Source: Candidatus Sumerlaeota bacterium (GTDB taxonomy: Bacteria; Sumerlaeota; Sumerlaeia; MWCT01; JAGHBZ01). Taken from it: DNA of 7,469 bases. The notes beneath the pieces are model-generated. The model made no database searches. It saw only the letters and a program-made list of their open reading frames with translations, and was not told the origin of the DNA. The stretch is from positions 1-7,469 of the forward strand of contig JAGHBZ010000038.1 of assembly GCA_021160705.1 (NCBI GenBank), given 5' to 3'. Shown here piece by piece: positions 1 through 5,287 of this stretch (positions within the stretch are counted from its first letter, which is position 1; every line of letters begins with the position of its first letter). Position numbers and translations under genes: made by a program.

Positions 1-27
1 GGACACAACGGACCAAACGGACACAAC
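1..27. repeat. 9-bp tandem repeat, three units, cut by window edge
   Basis: The first 27 bases are three 9-mers: GGACACAAC, GGACCAAAC, GGACACAAC. Units one and three are identical and the middle one differs at two positions. The array begins exactly at the window edge, so its true length is unknown. All three plus-strand frames could be read as short repeats, but two of them reach a stop within the next 25 bases and no gene is apparent here. It is best read as an intergenic short tandem repeat. Confidence 0.6.
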
Positions 28-220
28 TTTTTGATTTTTAGAATTCCTTAGCAGGTCCCTGCGGCAGAGATGAGGGGGGATACTTTATCGTAAAAAAGAC
101 CACATCATTGCTAAATAACCGTTTTATTCACTGATTCTATCTTTGCCACAGACATAAAACTTTCATTAGCATTCTGTTTCAACGAGAGGAAAAATTCTAA
201 AATGCGAAAATGAGCTCTGA
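28..220. other. Non-coding stretch without recognisable gene
   Basis: Together with the neighbouring repeat and mobile element, this is 373 bases with no credible gene on either strand. It is AT-rich with many stops. A small palindrome, GCAGG-TC-CCTGC, lies near position 50 but has no T-run on either side, so it is not a convincing terminator. No tRNA, promoter or conserved RNA was recognised. It lies downstream of the last gene of the minus-strand block. Confidence 0.5.
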
Positions 221-353
221 GAGGCTGTCCGAGAATTCAATTTTTAGCAAATTATTAACCTTTTGGTGTGCCGAAAGATGTTTGAAATCATTATGGTTAC
301 AGAATTAACTGTCTGGTTAAATTCTGTCAATTTTCACATTATCGGACAGCCTC
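221..353. mobile_element. Putative MITE, 133 bp, with 12-bp terminal inverted repeats and 5-bp target duplication
   Basis: The left end reads GAGGCTGTCCGA (221-232) and the right end is its exact reverse complement, TCGGACAGCCTC (342-353). With one mismatch the match extends inward four more bases. The element is flanked on both sides by the same pentamer TCTGA (216-220 and 354-358), as expected of a target-site duplication. The interior is AT-rich, carries no ORF, and contains an imperfect hairpin (ACAGAATT at 299-306 with AATTCTGT at 320-327, plus AAC/GTT with one bulged base). No transposase is present, so any movement would depend on an enzyme supplied elsewhere. The GAGGCTGTC-type terminus resembles the ends of several DDE-transposase insertion-sequence families, but I do not assign one. 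The alternative is a large imperfect hairpin acting as a 3' structure for the gene that ends 20 bases away. Confidence 0.6.
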
Positions 354-373
354 TCTGACCCCACAACTTTTCA

Positions 374-1291
374 CTAATGTTGAGACTTTCTTGCTATTAT
401 GGTATCTTCTGGGAAAGAGAAGGAAAGTTTGCTATCAAACTCTTTAGGTGATGCCTTTTCCCACGTTATGTCTTTATAATAACTGAACACCCTGGGACTC
501 TGAGGGCTATGTTTAAATGTTTTTTTCGTAATCGCTCTTGGCAAATAAACACCATCTATAAGCACTGTGCCTTCGTATTGCGTCTCGATGTGTACTATAC
601 CGTCAACCGAATATACATATCTTCTGGGCATAAATCCTGCAGTCTTATCGAGCAAGATTTCTACCTTTTGGAGATGTCCCACCTCATCAATAATAGTAAC
701 GTTTTTATCTGTCTCTACCACTCGTACATTTTTACCAAGCTTACCCATCCAGTTAGGGTTGTACCATTGGAGTAGTGAATTAATAGTATCAAAAAATACT
801 TTCTTCTCATCCATTATAAACCCAAACCTGATTGTCTTTGTTTTATTTTCCATCAATTGTTTATAGGTGTCACCATCATAACATTCATACGTCGTTCCGC
901 CGAAATCTTCCTGACGTTCAAGATAAAACTTCTTTCCTTTTATCCATGAGGTAACAACAGCCACTGTTTTAATCACCGGACGATTGTATTGGGGATCGAT
1001 GCTGACTGTTTTTCTGTTGCGCTTTGCAGGTGTAGTCGGGTCCTTACCTACACGGACGTAACTACCGGGCACTTCAACGACAACCTTTCCGTCTGGTAAT
1101 GTTTCCACAATATTTTCGTGACCAAGGAAAACACACATTTCTCTAACGTACGTCAGCTTCCATGATGTGTTCCGAAACTTTTCATAATGTGCCTTTATCA
1201 GATTAAGCGTCTCGGTAGTATTTTCTGTGGCGCAGTTACCCGAAGCAATCATTATTGAAAGTAGGATTAGTGGAATGCTCACTTTTTTCAT
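374..1291 (-). CDS. Secreted protein, possibly LolA-like fold
   Basis: The product is 305 residues with a type I or lipoprotein-like signal peptide: a short basic start (MKK), a hydrophobic core to about residue 17, then SGNC-ATE. The cysteine at 20 is preceded by Asn, which does not fit the lipobox consensus, so lipidation is doubtful. The body looks largely beta-stranded. The C-terminal part (about 205-260) alternates strands and turns in a pattern (LLDKTAGFMPRRY, then GVYLPRAI) seen in outer-membrane lipoprotein-sorting (LolA-like) proteins, which bind lipid or lipoprotein acyl chains in the periplasm. This is a fold-level impression, not a recognised family. The start at 1291 is chosen because AAGGAGG lies 9 bases upstream and it begins the signal peptide. 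An in-frame start at 1330 would overlap the preceding gene. It is the last gene of a three-gene block, 29 bases after the cysteine-rich gene. Function is unknown. Confidence 0.75.
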   Translation of the reverse strand: MKKVSIPLILLSIMIASGNCATENTTETLNLIKAHYEKFRNTSWKLTYVREMCVFLGHENIVETLPDGKVVVEVPGSYVRVGKDPTTPAKRNRKTVSIDPQYNRPVIKTVAVVTSWIKGKKFYLERQEDFGGTTYECYDGDTYKQLMENKTKTIRFGFIMDEKKVFFDTINSLLQWYNPNWMGKLGKNVRVVETDKNVTIIDEVGHLQKVEILLDKTAGFMPRRYVYSVDGIVHIETQYEGTVLIDGVYLPRAITKKTFKHSPQSPRVFSYYKDITWEKASPKEFDSKLSFSFPEDTIIARKSQH

Positions 1292-1300
1292 TTTTTTAAT

Positions 1301-1307
1301 CCTCCTT
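1301..1307 (-). promoter_or_regulatory. Ribosome binding site deciding the start of the LolA-like gene
   Basis: AAGGAGG on the minus strand ends 9 bases before the ATG at 1291. It fixes the start there rather than at the upstream in-frame codon at 1330, which would place this site inside the coding region and remove the signal peptide from the N-terminus. Confidence 0.75.
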
Positions 1308-1320
1308 AATTCTACAAAAT

Positions 1321-1686
1321 TTATGGACAAATCATAATGGTCTTTTCACCACCTACTATATACTCACACGAGCAATAATCAATTTCCAGCTCCGGGTCAT
1401 ATACCTCCAGGCAAAGTGCATAAATAAGTGGAACAGTGTCTTCAACACAATTACCAATACACCACGAAATAGTTTCTAAGTAACATCCTCCATCGTCTAC
1501 ACACATAAAAGGTGGCTCTGAATCGGGCCAGGGATAACATTCGTCACCATATATTATATCAAGACCACTCTCACACGTAGGAGTAGGAGCTGGTGTAAGA
1601 GTAGGTTCAGGTCCTACAGCATATCCGATAAGGACAATCGCTGTCCAGAGAAAAATTATCAGAAGGAAATATTTCAGGTATTTCAT
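1321..1686 (-). CDS. Small secreted cysteine-rich protein of unknown family
   Basis: The product is 121 residues. It has a signal peptide or anchor (residues 1-23, very hydrophobic from 7 to 20, plausible cleavage after GYA), a short Pro/Thr-rich linker (about 26-37, containing TPAPTPT), then an acidic domain of about 85 residues. That domain holds ten cysteines, at 38, 50, 62, 68, 76, 80, 92, 105, 107 and 120. The even number and export signal suggest up to five disulfide bonds in the periplasm or outside the cell. There is no CxxC-type redox or CxxCH haem motif, and the spacing does not match a ferredoxin or a toxin family I know. The start at 1686 has AAGGAGG 8 bases upstream. The longer frame from 1800 would overlap the preceding gene by about 85 bases and bury the signal peptide. 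It sits between the SPOR-TPR and LolA-like genes, 29 bases from each, so co-expression is likely. I do not recognise it. Confidence 0.7.
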   Translation of the reverse strand: MKYLKYFLLIIFLWTAIVLIGYAVGPEPTLTPAPTPTCESGLDIIYGDECYPWPDSEPPFMCVDDGGCYLETISWCIGNCVEDTVPLIYALCLEVYDPELEIDYCSCEYIVGGEKTIMICP

Positions 1687-1694
1687 CTTAAAGC

Positions 1695-1701
1695 CCTCCT
1701 T
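1695..1701 (-). promoter_or_regulatory. Ribosome binding site deciding the start of the cysteine-rich gene
   Basis: AAGGAGG on the minus strand lies 8 bases before the ATG at 1686, in the 29-base gap after the stop of the preceding gene. It supports the 121-residue product over the longer 159-codon frame. Confidence 0.75.
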
Positions 1702-1715
1702 GAGTCTTCTAAGAT

Positions 1716-2957
1716 TTACTCCATAAATTGTCGCCAGTAGTTTGCCCGGGCGTGGTCGCCTTTGCAGTCGTAGTTCCACACAAGCCACCTCACTGCCCAT
1801 TTCTGCAGGTCAAAATGATAGAACCGCTCCTCTGGAGGGATGTTCAACGCCCTTAACTTCAGCAGGAGGTTTATGGACTCATCGTATCGCCTCATCCGTC
1901 CGTAAGCCTGTGCCACCATACATAACCCCGCACTGTACTCACGGATGCAATCCGAATATGAACGGAAAAAATCCTCTGAGAGCTCTATACACTGCTCGTA
2001 GTCCTGCTCAAAATAATATGATTCCATATACATTAATTCTGCGGTAGCGCGTTGTTTTTTGAAGCGAGTGGGCGTGCTCGCAAGTACTTTCTGGCATTCA
2101 CGTCGGCAATCCGCCAATGAACCTTTCCCACACCGGGCAAACTCCATCAGTAGCCCCGCACACTCCATCCGTGCAATCGCTCGTACCAGCTCACTCCCGG
2201 TGAATCGTTCCAGCTCCCTGTAGGCCCGATATGCGGTAAGCCTGTCTCCCTCAATATGATATGTCCAGGCAACTCGTCTCATCGCCTTGATTCGCTCCAG
2301 TGGACGCGCTGAGACCCTGCCATTCACTACCGGCAGAAAATAACTCCTCGCCTTCGCATACTCGCCGCTCTGAAGTGCGATTACACCAAGCCGTGTCATT
2401 GCCCAGCCCTTGTGGGGGTTGGTATCGGGAAGCAGTTGAACCAGCTGTTCAAGCAAGGGTTTTGCGGTGGCAGGGTCTTTAGGAATATACGCATCCTGTT
2501 CCCCTCGCTCCAGCAGGGGCAGGAGTGGACTGGTCAGCGGGTCATCAAAACTAAGGGTATAGTGGGGTGCTTCGGTAAGATTGGATTCCGGTGGCGAGAA
2601 GATAGATGGATACGGCGAACTCGGCACCGCAAAAGAATTTTTACCCTCACTGTTCGGCTGACTGATGACAAACGCACCGGGCTCAACATCTCCACGGATA
2701 AGCTCCTTATAGATGTATGCGTCAAGGTAGTATTCAAACTCGCCGAACCAGAGTTTGAACCACGGCGCTATGTAGACCACTTTTAACGGCGAGAACCCCA
2801 TTGCCTCTAACTCAGTTTTTCTGGCTTGAGCCTCCGACTCTGTGGGGTACGCTCCGAGCTGGACGTAATAAATATTCTCCGGCGGAGATACCTCTGCCCA
2901 GACGCTGAAACTATAAATTCCAAGAATGAGTAACACAAATAATAATCTGTATCTCAT
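1716..2957 (-). CDS. Exported SPOR-domain and TPR-like repeat protein
   Basis: The product is 413 residues. Residues 1-21 form a signal peptide ending SVWA. Residues about 28-98 form a SPOR domain, with the hallmark YYVQLGAY first strand, the following helix (TESEAQARKTELEAMGF) and the paired WFKLWFGEF strand. SPOR domains are known to bind denuded glycan strands of peptidoglycan, often at division sites. A low-complexity linker rich in Pro and Ser follows (about 100-145). From about 150 to the end there is an alpha-helical solenoid with TPR-like signatures, for example GWAMTRLGVIALQSGEYAKA and YGRMRRYDESINLLLKL. The helical part contains eight cysteines, unusual for a TPR protein. Expected location is the periplasm, as a peptidoglycan-bound scaffold; no catalytic motif is seen. 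The start at ATG 2957 is preferred over GTG 2966 because that GTG is itself part of the GAGGTG ribosome binding site. It is the first gene of a block with the cysteine-rich and LolA-like genes. Confidence 0.85.
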   Translation of the reverse strand: MRYRLLFVLLILGIYSFSVWAEVSPPENIYYVQLGAYPTESEAQARKTELEAMGFSPLKVVYIAPWFKLWFGEFEYYLDAYIYKELIRGDVEPGAFVISQPNSEGKNSFAVPSSPYPSIFSPPESNLTEAPHYTLSFDDPLTSPLLPLLERGEQDAYIPKDPATAKPLLEQLVQLLPDTNPHKGWAMTRLGVIALQSGEYAKARSYFLPVVNGRVSARPLERIKAMRRVAWTYHIEGDRLTAYRAYRELERFTGSELVRAIARMECAGLLMEFARCGKGSLADCRRECQKVLASTPTRFKKQRATAELMYMESYYFEQDYEQCIELSEDFFRSYSDCIREYSAGLCMVAQAYGRMRRYDESINLLLKLRALNIPPEERFYHFDLQKWAVRWLVWNYDCKGDHARANYWRQFME

Positions 2958-2963
2958 CGGATT

Positions 2964-2969
2964 CACCTC
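2964..2969 (-). promoter_or_regulatory. Ribosome binding site deciding the start of the SPOR-TPR gene
   Basis: GAGGTG lies 6 bases before the ATG at 2957. The upstream in-frame GTG (2964-2966) is within this motif and has only an A-rich stretch in front of it, so initiation at the ATG is more likely, giving a product three residues shorter. Confidence 0.55.
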
Positions 2970-3174
2970 TTTTTTAATTAAAACCGAATAGAAAAATCAC
3001 TGAAAAGGGTAAAAAAAAAAAAGAATTGAGTGCAAGAAAAAAATTCAGGTGAGTGTATTTTCTCAGATGTAGTATGTGAAGAGAAGGGTAGATACAATAT
3101 ATGGTATCTCAGGAGTTCTCCGAGGATATAATAGTTTACAAATTTAGGCATAAATATTGAAAAGTTTCAACAAT
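2970..3174. other. AT-rich intergenic region upstream of the SPOR-TPR block
   Basis: This is the likely 5' regulatory region for the minus-strand block that follows, but no promoter with both boxes could be recognised. A run of 12 T on the minus strand (3011-3022) lies 53 bases before the start codon, with TTGCAC upstream of it (3030-3035) that could be a -35 box, though no good -10 box lies at the right distance. A 6-bp inverted repeat (AGATAC at 3090-3095, GTATCT at 3104-3109) has no following T-run, so a terminator for the deacetylase gene is not supported. No ORF of note. Confidence 0.4.
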
Positions 3175-3234
3175 GTGCTCCTTATCTGAGTGCTCCTTAT
3201 CTGAGTGCTCCTTATCTGAGTGCTCCTTATCTGA
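3175..3234. repeat. Perfect tandem repeat, 4 x 15 bp
   Basis: Four identical, uninterrupted copies of GTGCTCCTTATCTGA; on the minus strand the unit reads TCAGATAAGGAGCAC. The array begins 22 bases after the stop of the deacetylase-like gene and ends about 220 bases before the next start codon. Each copy carries AAGGAG on the minus strand, but no start codon follows at a useful distance, so this looks coincidental. One plus-strand frame has a stop in every unit. The lack of any divergence between copies suggests recent expansion by slippage or recombination. Confidence 0.95.
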
Positions 3235-3255
3235 CGGTCGGTGAGTAGGAAGCAT

Positions 3256-4092
3256 TTATTTTCTCTTCGTTACCGGGTTGAGGAGTTCGTCAATGCGGAC
3301 AAAGGAATAGCCGCGGTGTTCGAGTTCGGTCATCAGCTCGTCCAGACGGAAGAAAAACTTGTCTTTTCTGCCGGGACCAGCGCCTATGTGGAACAGCAAC
3401 AAAAATCCATTAAGCCCGTTGGGGTCTGTAGCTTCTTTCTCCAGGATTTTTTGATAAATAAACTCAGAGGAGCGAAAGTTTTTATCAGCCTCGCCTGTGT
3501 AGTCTGCGTTTGAATAAGAGCCCGGTGTAAAATTAATCAAGACCAACCCCATCTCCTCACTCCATCGGGCAATATCTTCGTTATACCACTCGTAGGGAGG
3601 AATCCAGTAGTTATCTTTTTCTGTGTCAACGCCAAAACGGTGAAGTTCATTGATGGCATTCTGTATATCTCTTTTAAATTCCTCCTCAGAGATGAGTGTT
3701 TTGTTGCGGTCATCCCAGGGGCAATACAGGGGGTGTTTATCAGAATGTTGTCCAAGATAATGACCCTCTCTGACAATACGGCGAATAAGCGATTCAAATG
3801 CCTTGTTCCGCAAGAAATCACCGGTAAAAAAGAACGATGCACGAACGTTATGGTTCTTAAGGACGTTTAAGATATGCTCACCGCCTTCGGCGTAGGTGCC
3901 ACCGGTAAAAATCAGGGCAATTTGTTTTTTGTTGGTCGGACCACGCTGAATGCCGCCCCGAACAATGGTAACTTCCATACCCCGTTCTCGTAGAATGCCA
4001 GCACAGGAGATAGCAAGACTGAGAAGATACAATAAGGCAACAGAGTGGCAAACTGACCGCCCGCTTAGTTCTCTTATGTTTTTTGCAAACAA
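3256..4092 (-). CDS. Exported polysaccharide deacetylase-fold (NodB-like) protein, altered active site
   Basis: The product is 278 residues with an N-terminal signal (hydrophobic 17-29) ending AIS-C30, a possible though non-ideal lipobox, so it is probably a lipoprotein or exported protein. Residues about 57-270 form a NodB-homology domain, which normally removes acetyl groups from chitin, peptidoglycan or xylan using a metal. The metal-binding HSxxH motif is intact (H116, H120), and the later His is present in LLLFH (H235). However, the TFDDG motif that normally supplies the catalytic base and metal Asp reads FTGG (62-65), and the RPPY-type motif reads IPPY (164-167). From memory, a Bacteroidota-type subgroup also has FTG in this place with an acidic residue further on, here possibly E69 in YAEGG, so activity is not excluded. 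The start is TTG with AGGAGG 11 bases upstream; no ATG or GTG exists before the signal peptide. It lies 36 bases after the GTPase gene and is probably co-transcribed with it. Confidence 0.8.
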   Translation of the reverse strand: MFAKNIRELSGRSVCHSVALLYLLSLAISCAGILRERGMEVTIVRGGIQRGPTNKKQIALIFTGGTYAEGGEHILNVLKNHNVRASFFFTGDFLRNKAFESLIRRIVREGHYLGQHSDKHPLYCPWDDRNKTLISEEEFKRDIQNAINELHRFGVDTEKDNYWIPPYEWYNEDIARWSEEMGLVLINFTPGSYSNADYTGEADKNFRSSEFIYQKILEKEATDPNGLNGFLLLFHIGAGPGRKDKFFFRLDELMTELEHRGYSFVRIDELLNPVTKRK

Positions 4093-4103
4093 GATGTACT
4101 TAT

Positions 4104-4109
4104 CCTCCT
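4104..4109 (-). promoter_or_regulatory. Ribosome binding site supporting a TTG start
   Basis: AGGAGG lies 11 bases before TTG 4092. The reading frame is open back to the stop of the GTPase gene but has no ATG or GTG there, so this site is the main support for a rare TTG start that places the signal peptide at the N-terminus. Confidence 0.6.
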
Positions 4110-4128
4110 GACTTCTGTTCTGCAGAAC

Positions 4129-5139
4129 CTACGAGTCGCCATATCGTTTGTATAGATGAATTTCCACCACGTCTCCATCCTGAAGGACGTAGTCGCGTTG
4201 CACGGTCTGTCCATCAAATCGGCTTGAGCCCCAGATGCGAGCAAATTTCAAATTCCTGACGAAGTCCTTATGGATTTCCCGTGCCAGGTCAAGCACTGTA
4301 CTACCCGCGGGGATGGTGAAAGGCTGACCGAGGTCTGGTGGTTTACCCGGTTCCTTTGAATACACACGGATAATATTGAGTACACGATAGAGTGCATTCT
4401 TCAGCTCATCAAGATTTGCCCTGTCATCAAGAGCTGAGATAGGGAAAATCTCATACTTCTCATGGAGATGTTCTCTGAGCAACTCCAGGTGAATCCGAGC
4501 CTGAGGGAGGTCAATTTTATTAGCCACAATAAATGTAGGGCGAGCCACGTATGGCCAGGGTGGTTCCCGGGTGTCTTTGCCGACCAGAGCAAGTTTGGCT
4601 CTGTCAAATCGGTCAAGGATATAATCCACTCGCTCCAGCACATCATCCGCTGCTATGTCCAGAATCAACGCCACTGAATCCGCAGCGCGGGCAATCTCAA
4701 TGACCCAGGGGTCAGTATGTTCTTCACAAACCGGGGGTAAATCTATGAGTTGAATCTGGATGTTTTCATACGCCATCATTCCGGGTGCAGGGTGCGTGGT
4801 GGTGAAGGGATACTCAGCCACCTCAACGGTAGCGTTAGTAAGGCGTCTGAGCAGAGTAGATTTGCCTGCGTTTGGCGGACCAATAAATGCAATCTGCCCT
4901 GCACCCTCAGGGGGTACCTTAAAAGAGCGCCCTTTCTTGGTGCGTTTCTTAGCGAGTTCAATACGTTCCTTAAACTTGGAAATCTTTCGTTTGATGTCAG
5001 CCTGCATTTTCTCCGTGCCTTTATGCTTGGGGATGGTGGCAAGCATTCGTTCAAGGCAACGGAGTTTCTCCTCGTCGGTTTTTGCTTCCCGAAACGCCCT
5101 CTCCGCCTCAAGATATTCAGGTGTCAGATTTGCTGGCAT
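4129..5139 (-). CDS. DRG/Obg-type GTPase with C-terminal TGS domain
   Basis: The product is 336 residues, cytoplasmic. It has an N-terminal charged helical segment (about 7-70, with EKLRCLERMLATIPKHKGTEK, then a Lys/Arg-rich coil) and a G domain with P-loop GPPNAGKS (87-94), switch I around PFTTT (111-115), G3 DLPP (133-136, Pro in place of the usual Gly), G4 NKID (207-210) and G5 SAL (235-237). A TGS domain follows (about 271-332). The order matches the DRG branch of the Obg family rather than Obg itself, since the glycine-rich Obg fold is absent. Relatives are thought to act in ribosome function or translation, and the TGS domain is a likely RNA or nucleotide-binding module. The N-terminus MPANLTPEYLEAE matches what I recall of bacterial relatives, supporting the ATG at 5139. 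An in-frame stop lies two codons upstream. No good Shine-Dalgarno is adjacent, since AGAGGT is about 16 bases away. A promoter candidate lies at 5223-5250. Confidence 0.9.
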   Translation of the reverse strand: MPANLTPEYLEAERAFREAKTDEEKLRCLERMLATIPKHKGTEKMQADIKRKISKFKERIELAKKRTKKGRSFKVPPEGAGQIAFIGPPNAGKSTLLRRLTNATVEVAEYPFTTTHPAPGMMAYENIQIQLIDLPPVCEEHTDPWVIEIARAADSVALILDIAADDVLERVDYILDRFDRAKLALVGKDTREPPWPYVARPTFIVANKIDLPQARIHLELLREHLHEKYEIFPISALDDRANLDELKNALYRVLNIIRVYSKEPGKPPDLGQPFTIPAGSTVLDLAREIHKDFVRNLKFARIWGSSRFDGQTVQRDYVLQDGDVVEIHLYKRYGDS

Positions 5140-5222
5140 ACTTTATTTGTATTGTACCTCTGGTTTTTTCTTTAAGAAATGTATTTTGCCAATATGTGGC
5201 GAAGTTTTGGTAGAAATCCTAT

Positions 5223-5250
5223 TTTGTACCAGTGTGTGATGAAAAGTCAA
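5223..5250 (-). promoter_or_regulatory. Candidate sigma-70 promoter for the GTPase-deacetylase block
   Basis: The minus strand reads TTGACT (5245-5250), 16 bases, then TACAAA (5223-5228). TG precedes the -10 box with one base between (TGGTACAAA), an extended -10 arrangement. It would give a leader of roughly 75 bases before the GTPase ATG. It sits in the only long gap (148 bases) between the LPP20/TPR block and the GTPase, which is where a new transcription unit would start. No clear terminator was seen between the preceding stop (5288) and this site. Confidence 0.45.
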
Positions 5251-5287
5251 CCTGAACACAAATTATAATTGGGTTTTTCAATCCCCC

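Noticed and set aside
1292..1330. N-terminal extension of the LolA-like gene to 1330
   Set aside because: The added 13 residues include the ribosome binding site and overlap the stop of the preceding gene; a normal signal peptide starts at 1291.
1687..1800. N-terminal extension of the cysteine-rich gene to 1800
   Set aside because: It would overlap the SPOR-TPR gene by about 85 bases, place the signal peptide in the middle, and ignore the AAGGAGG before 1686.
3025..3055. Sigma-54 type promoter around TTGCAC
   Set aside because: The TTGCA half is present but the conserved GG at the -24 position is missing.
3085..3115. Inverted repeat AGATAC/GTATCT as a terminator after the deacetylase gene
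   Set aside because: The stem is only 6 bp and AT-rich, and no T-run follows on the minus strand.
3175..3234. CRISPR array
   Set aside because: The 15-bp units are directly adjacent with no spacers, so this is a plain tandem repeat.
3241..3513. Plus-strand 90-codon frame opposite the 3' end of the deacetylase gene
   Set aside because: Antisense to a recognised domain, with no ribosome binding site or protein features.
4750..5239. Long plus-strand open frames (141 and 159 codons) opposite the GTPase gene
   Set aside because: They lie antisense to a gene with clear GTPase motifs, and their products show no domain, signal or sensible composition. They are shadows of the minus-strand coding bias.
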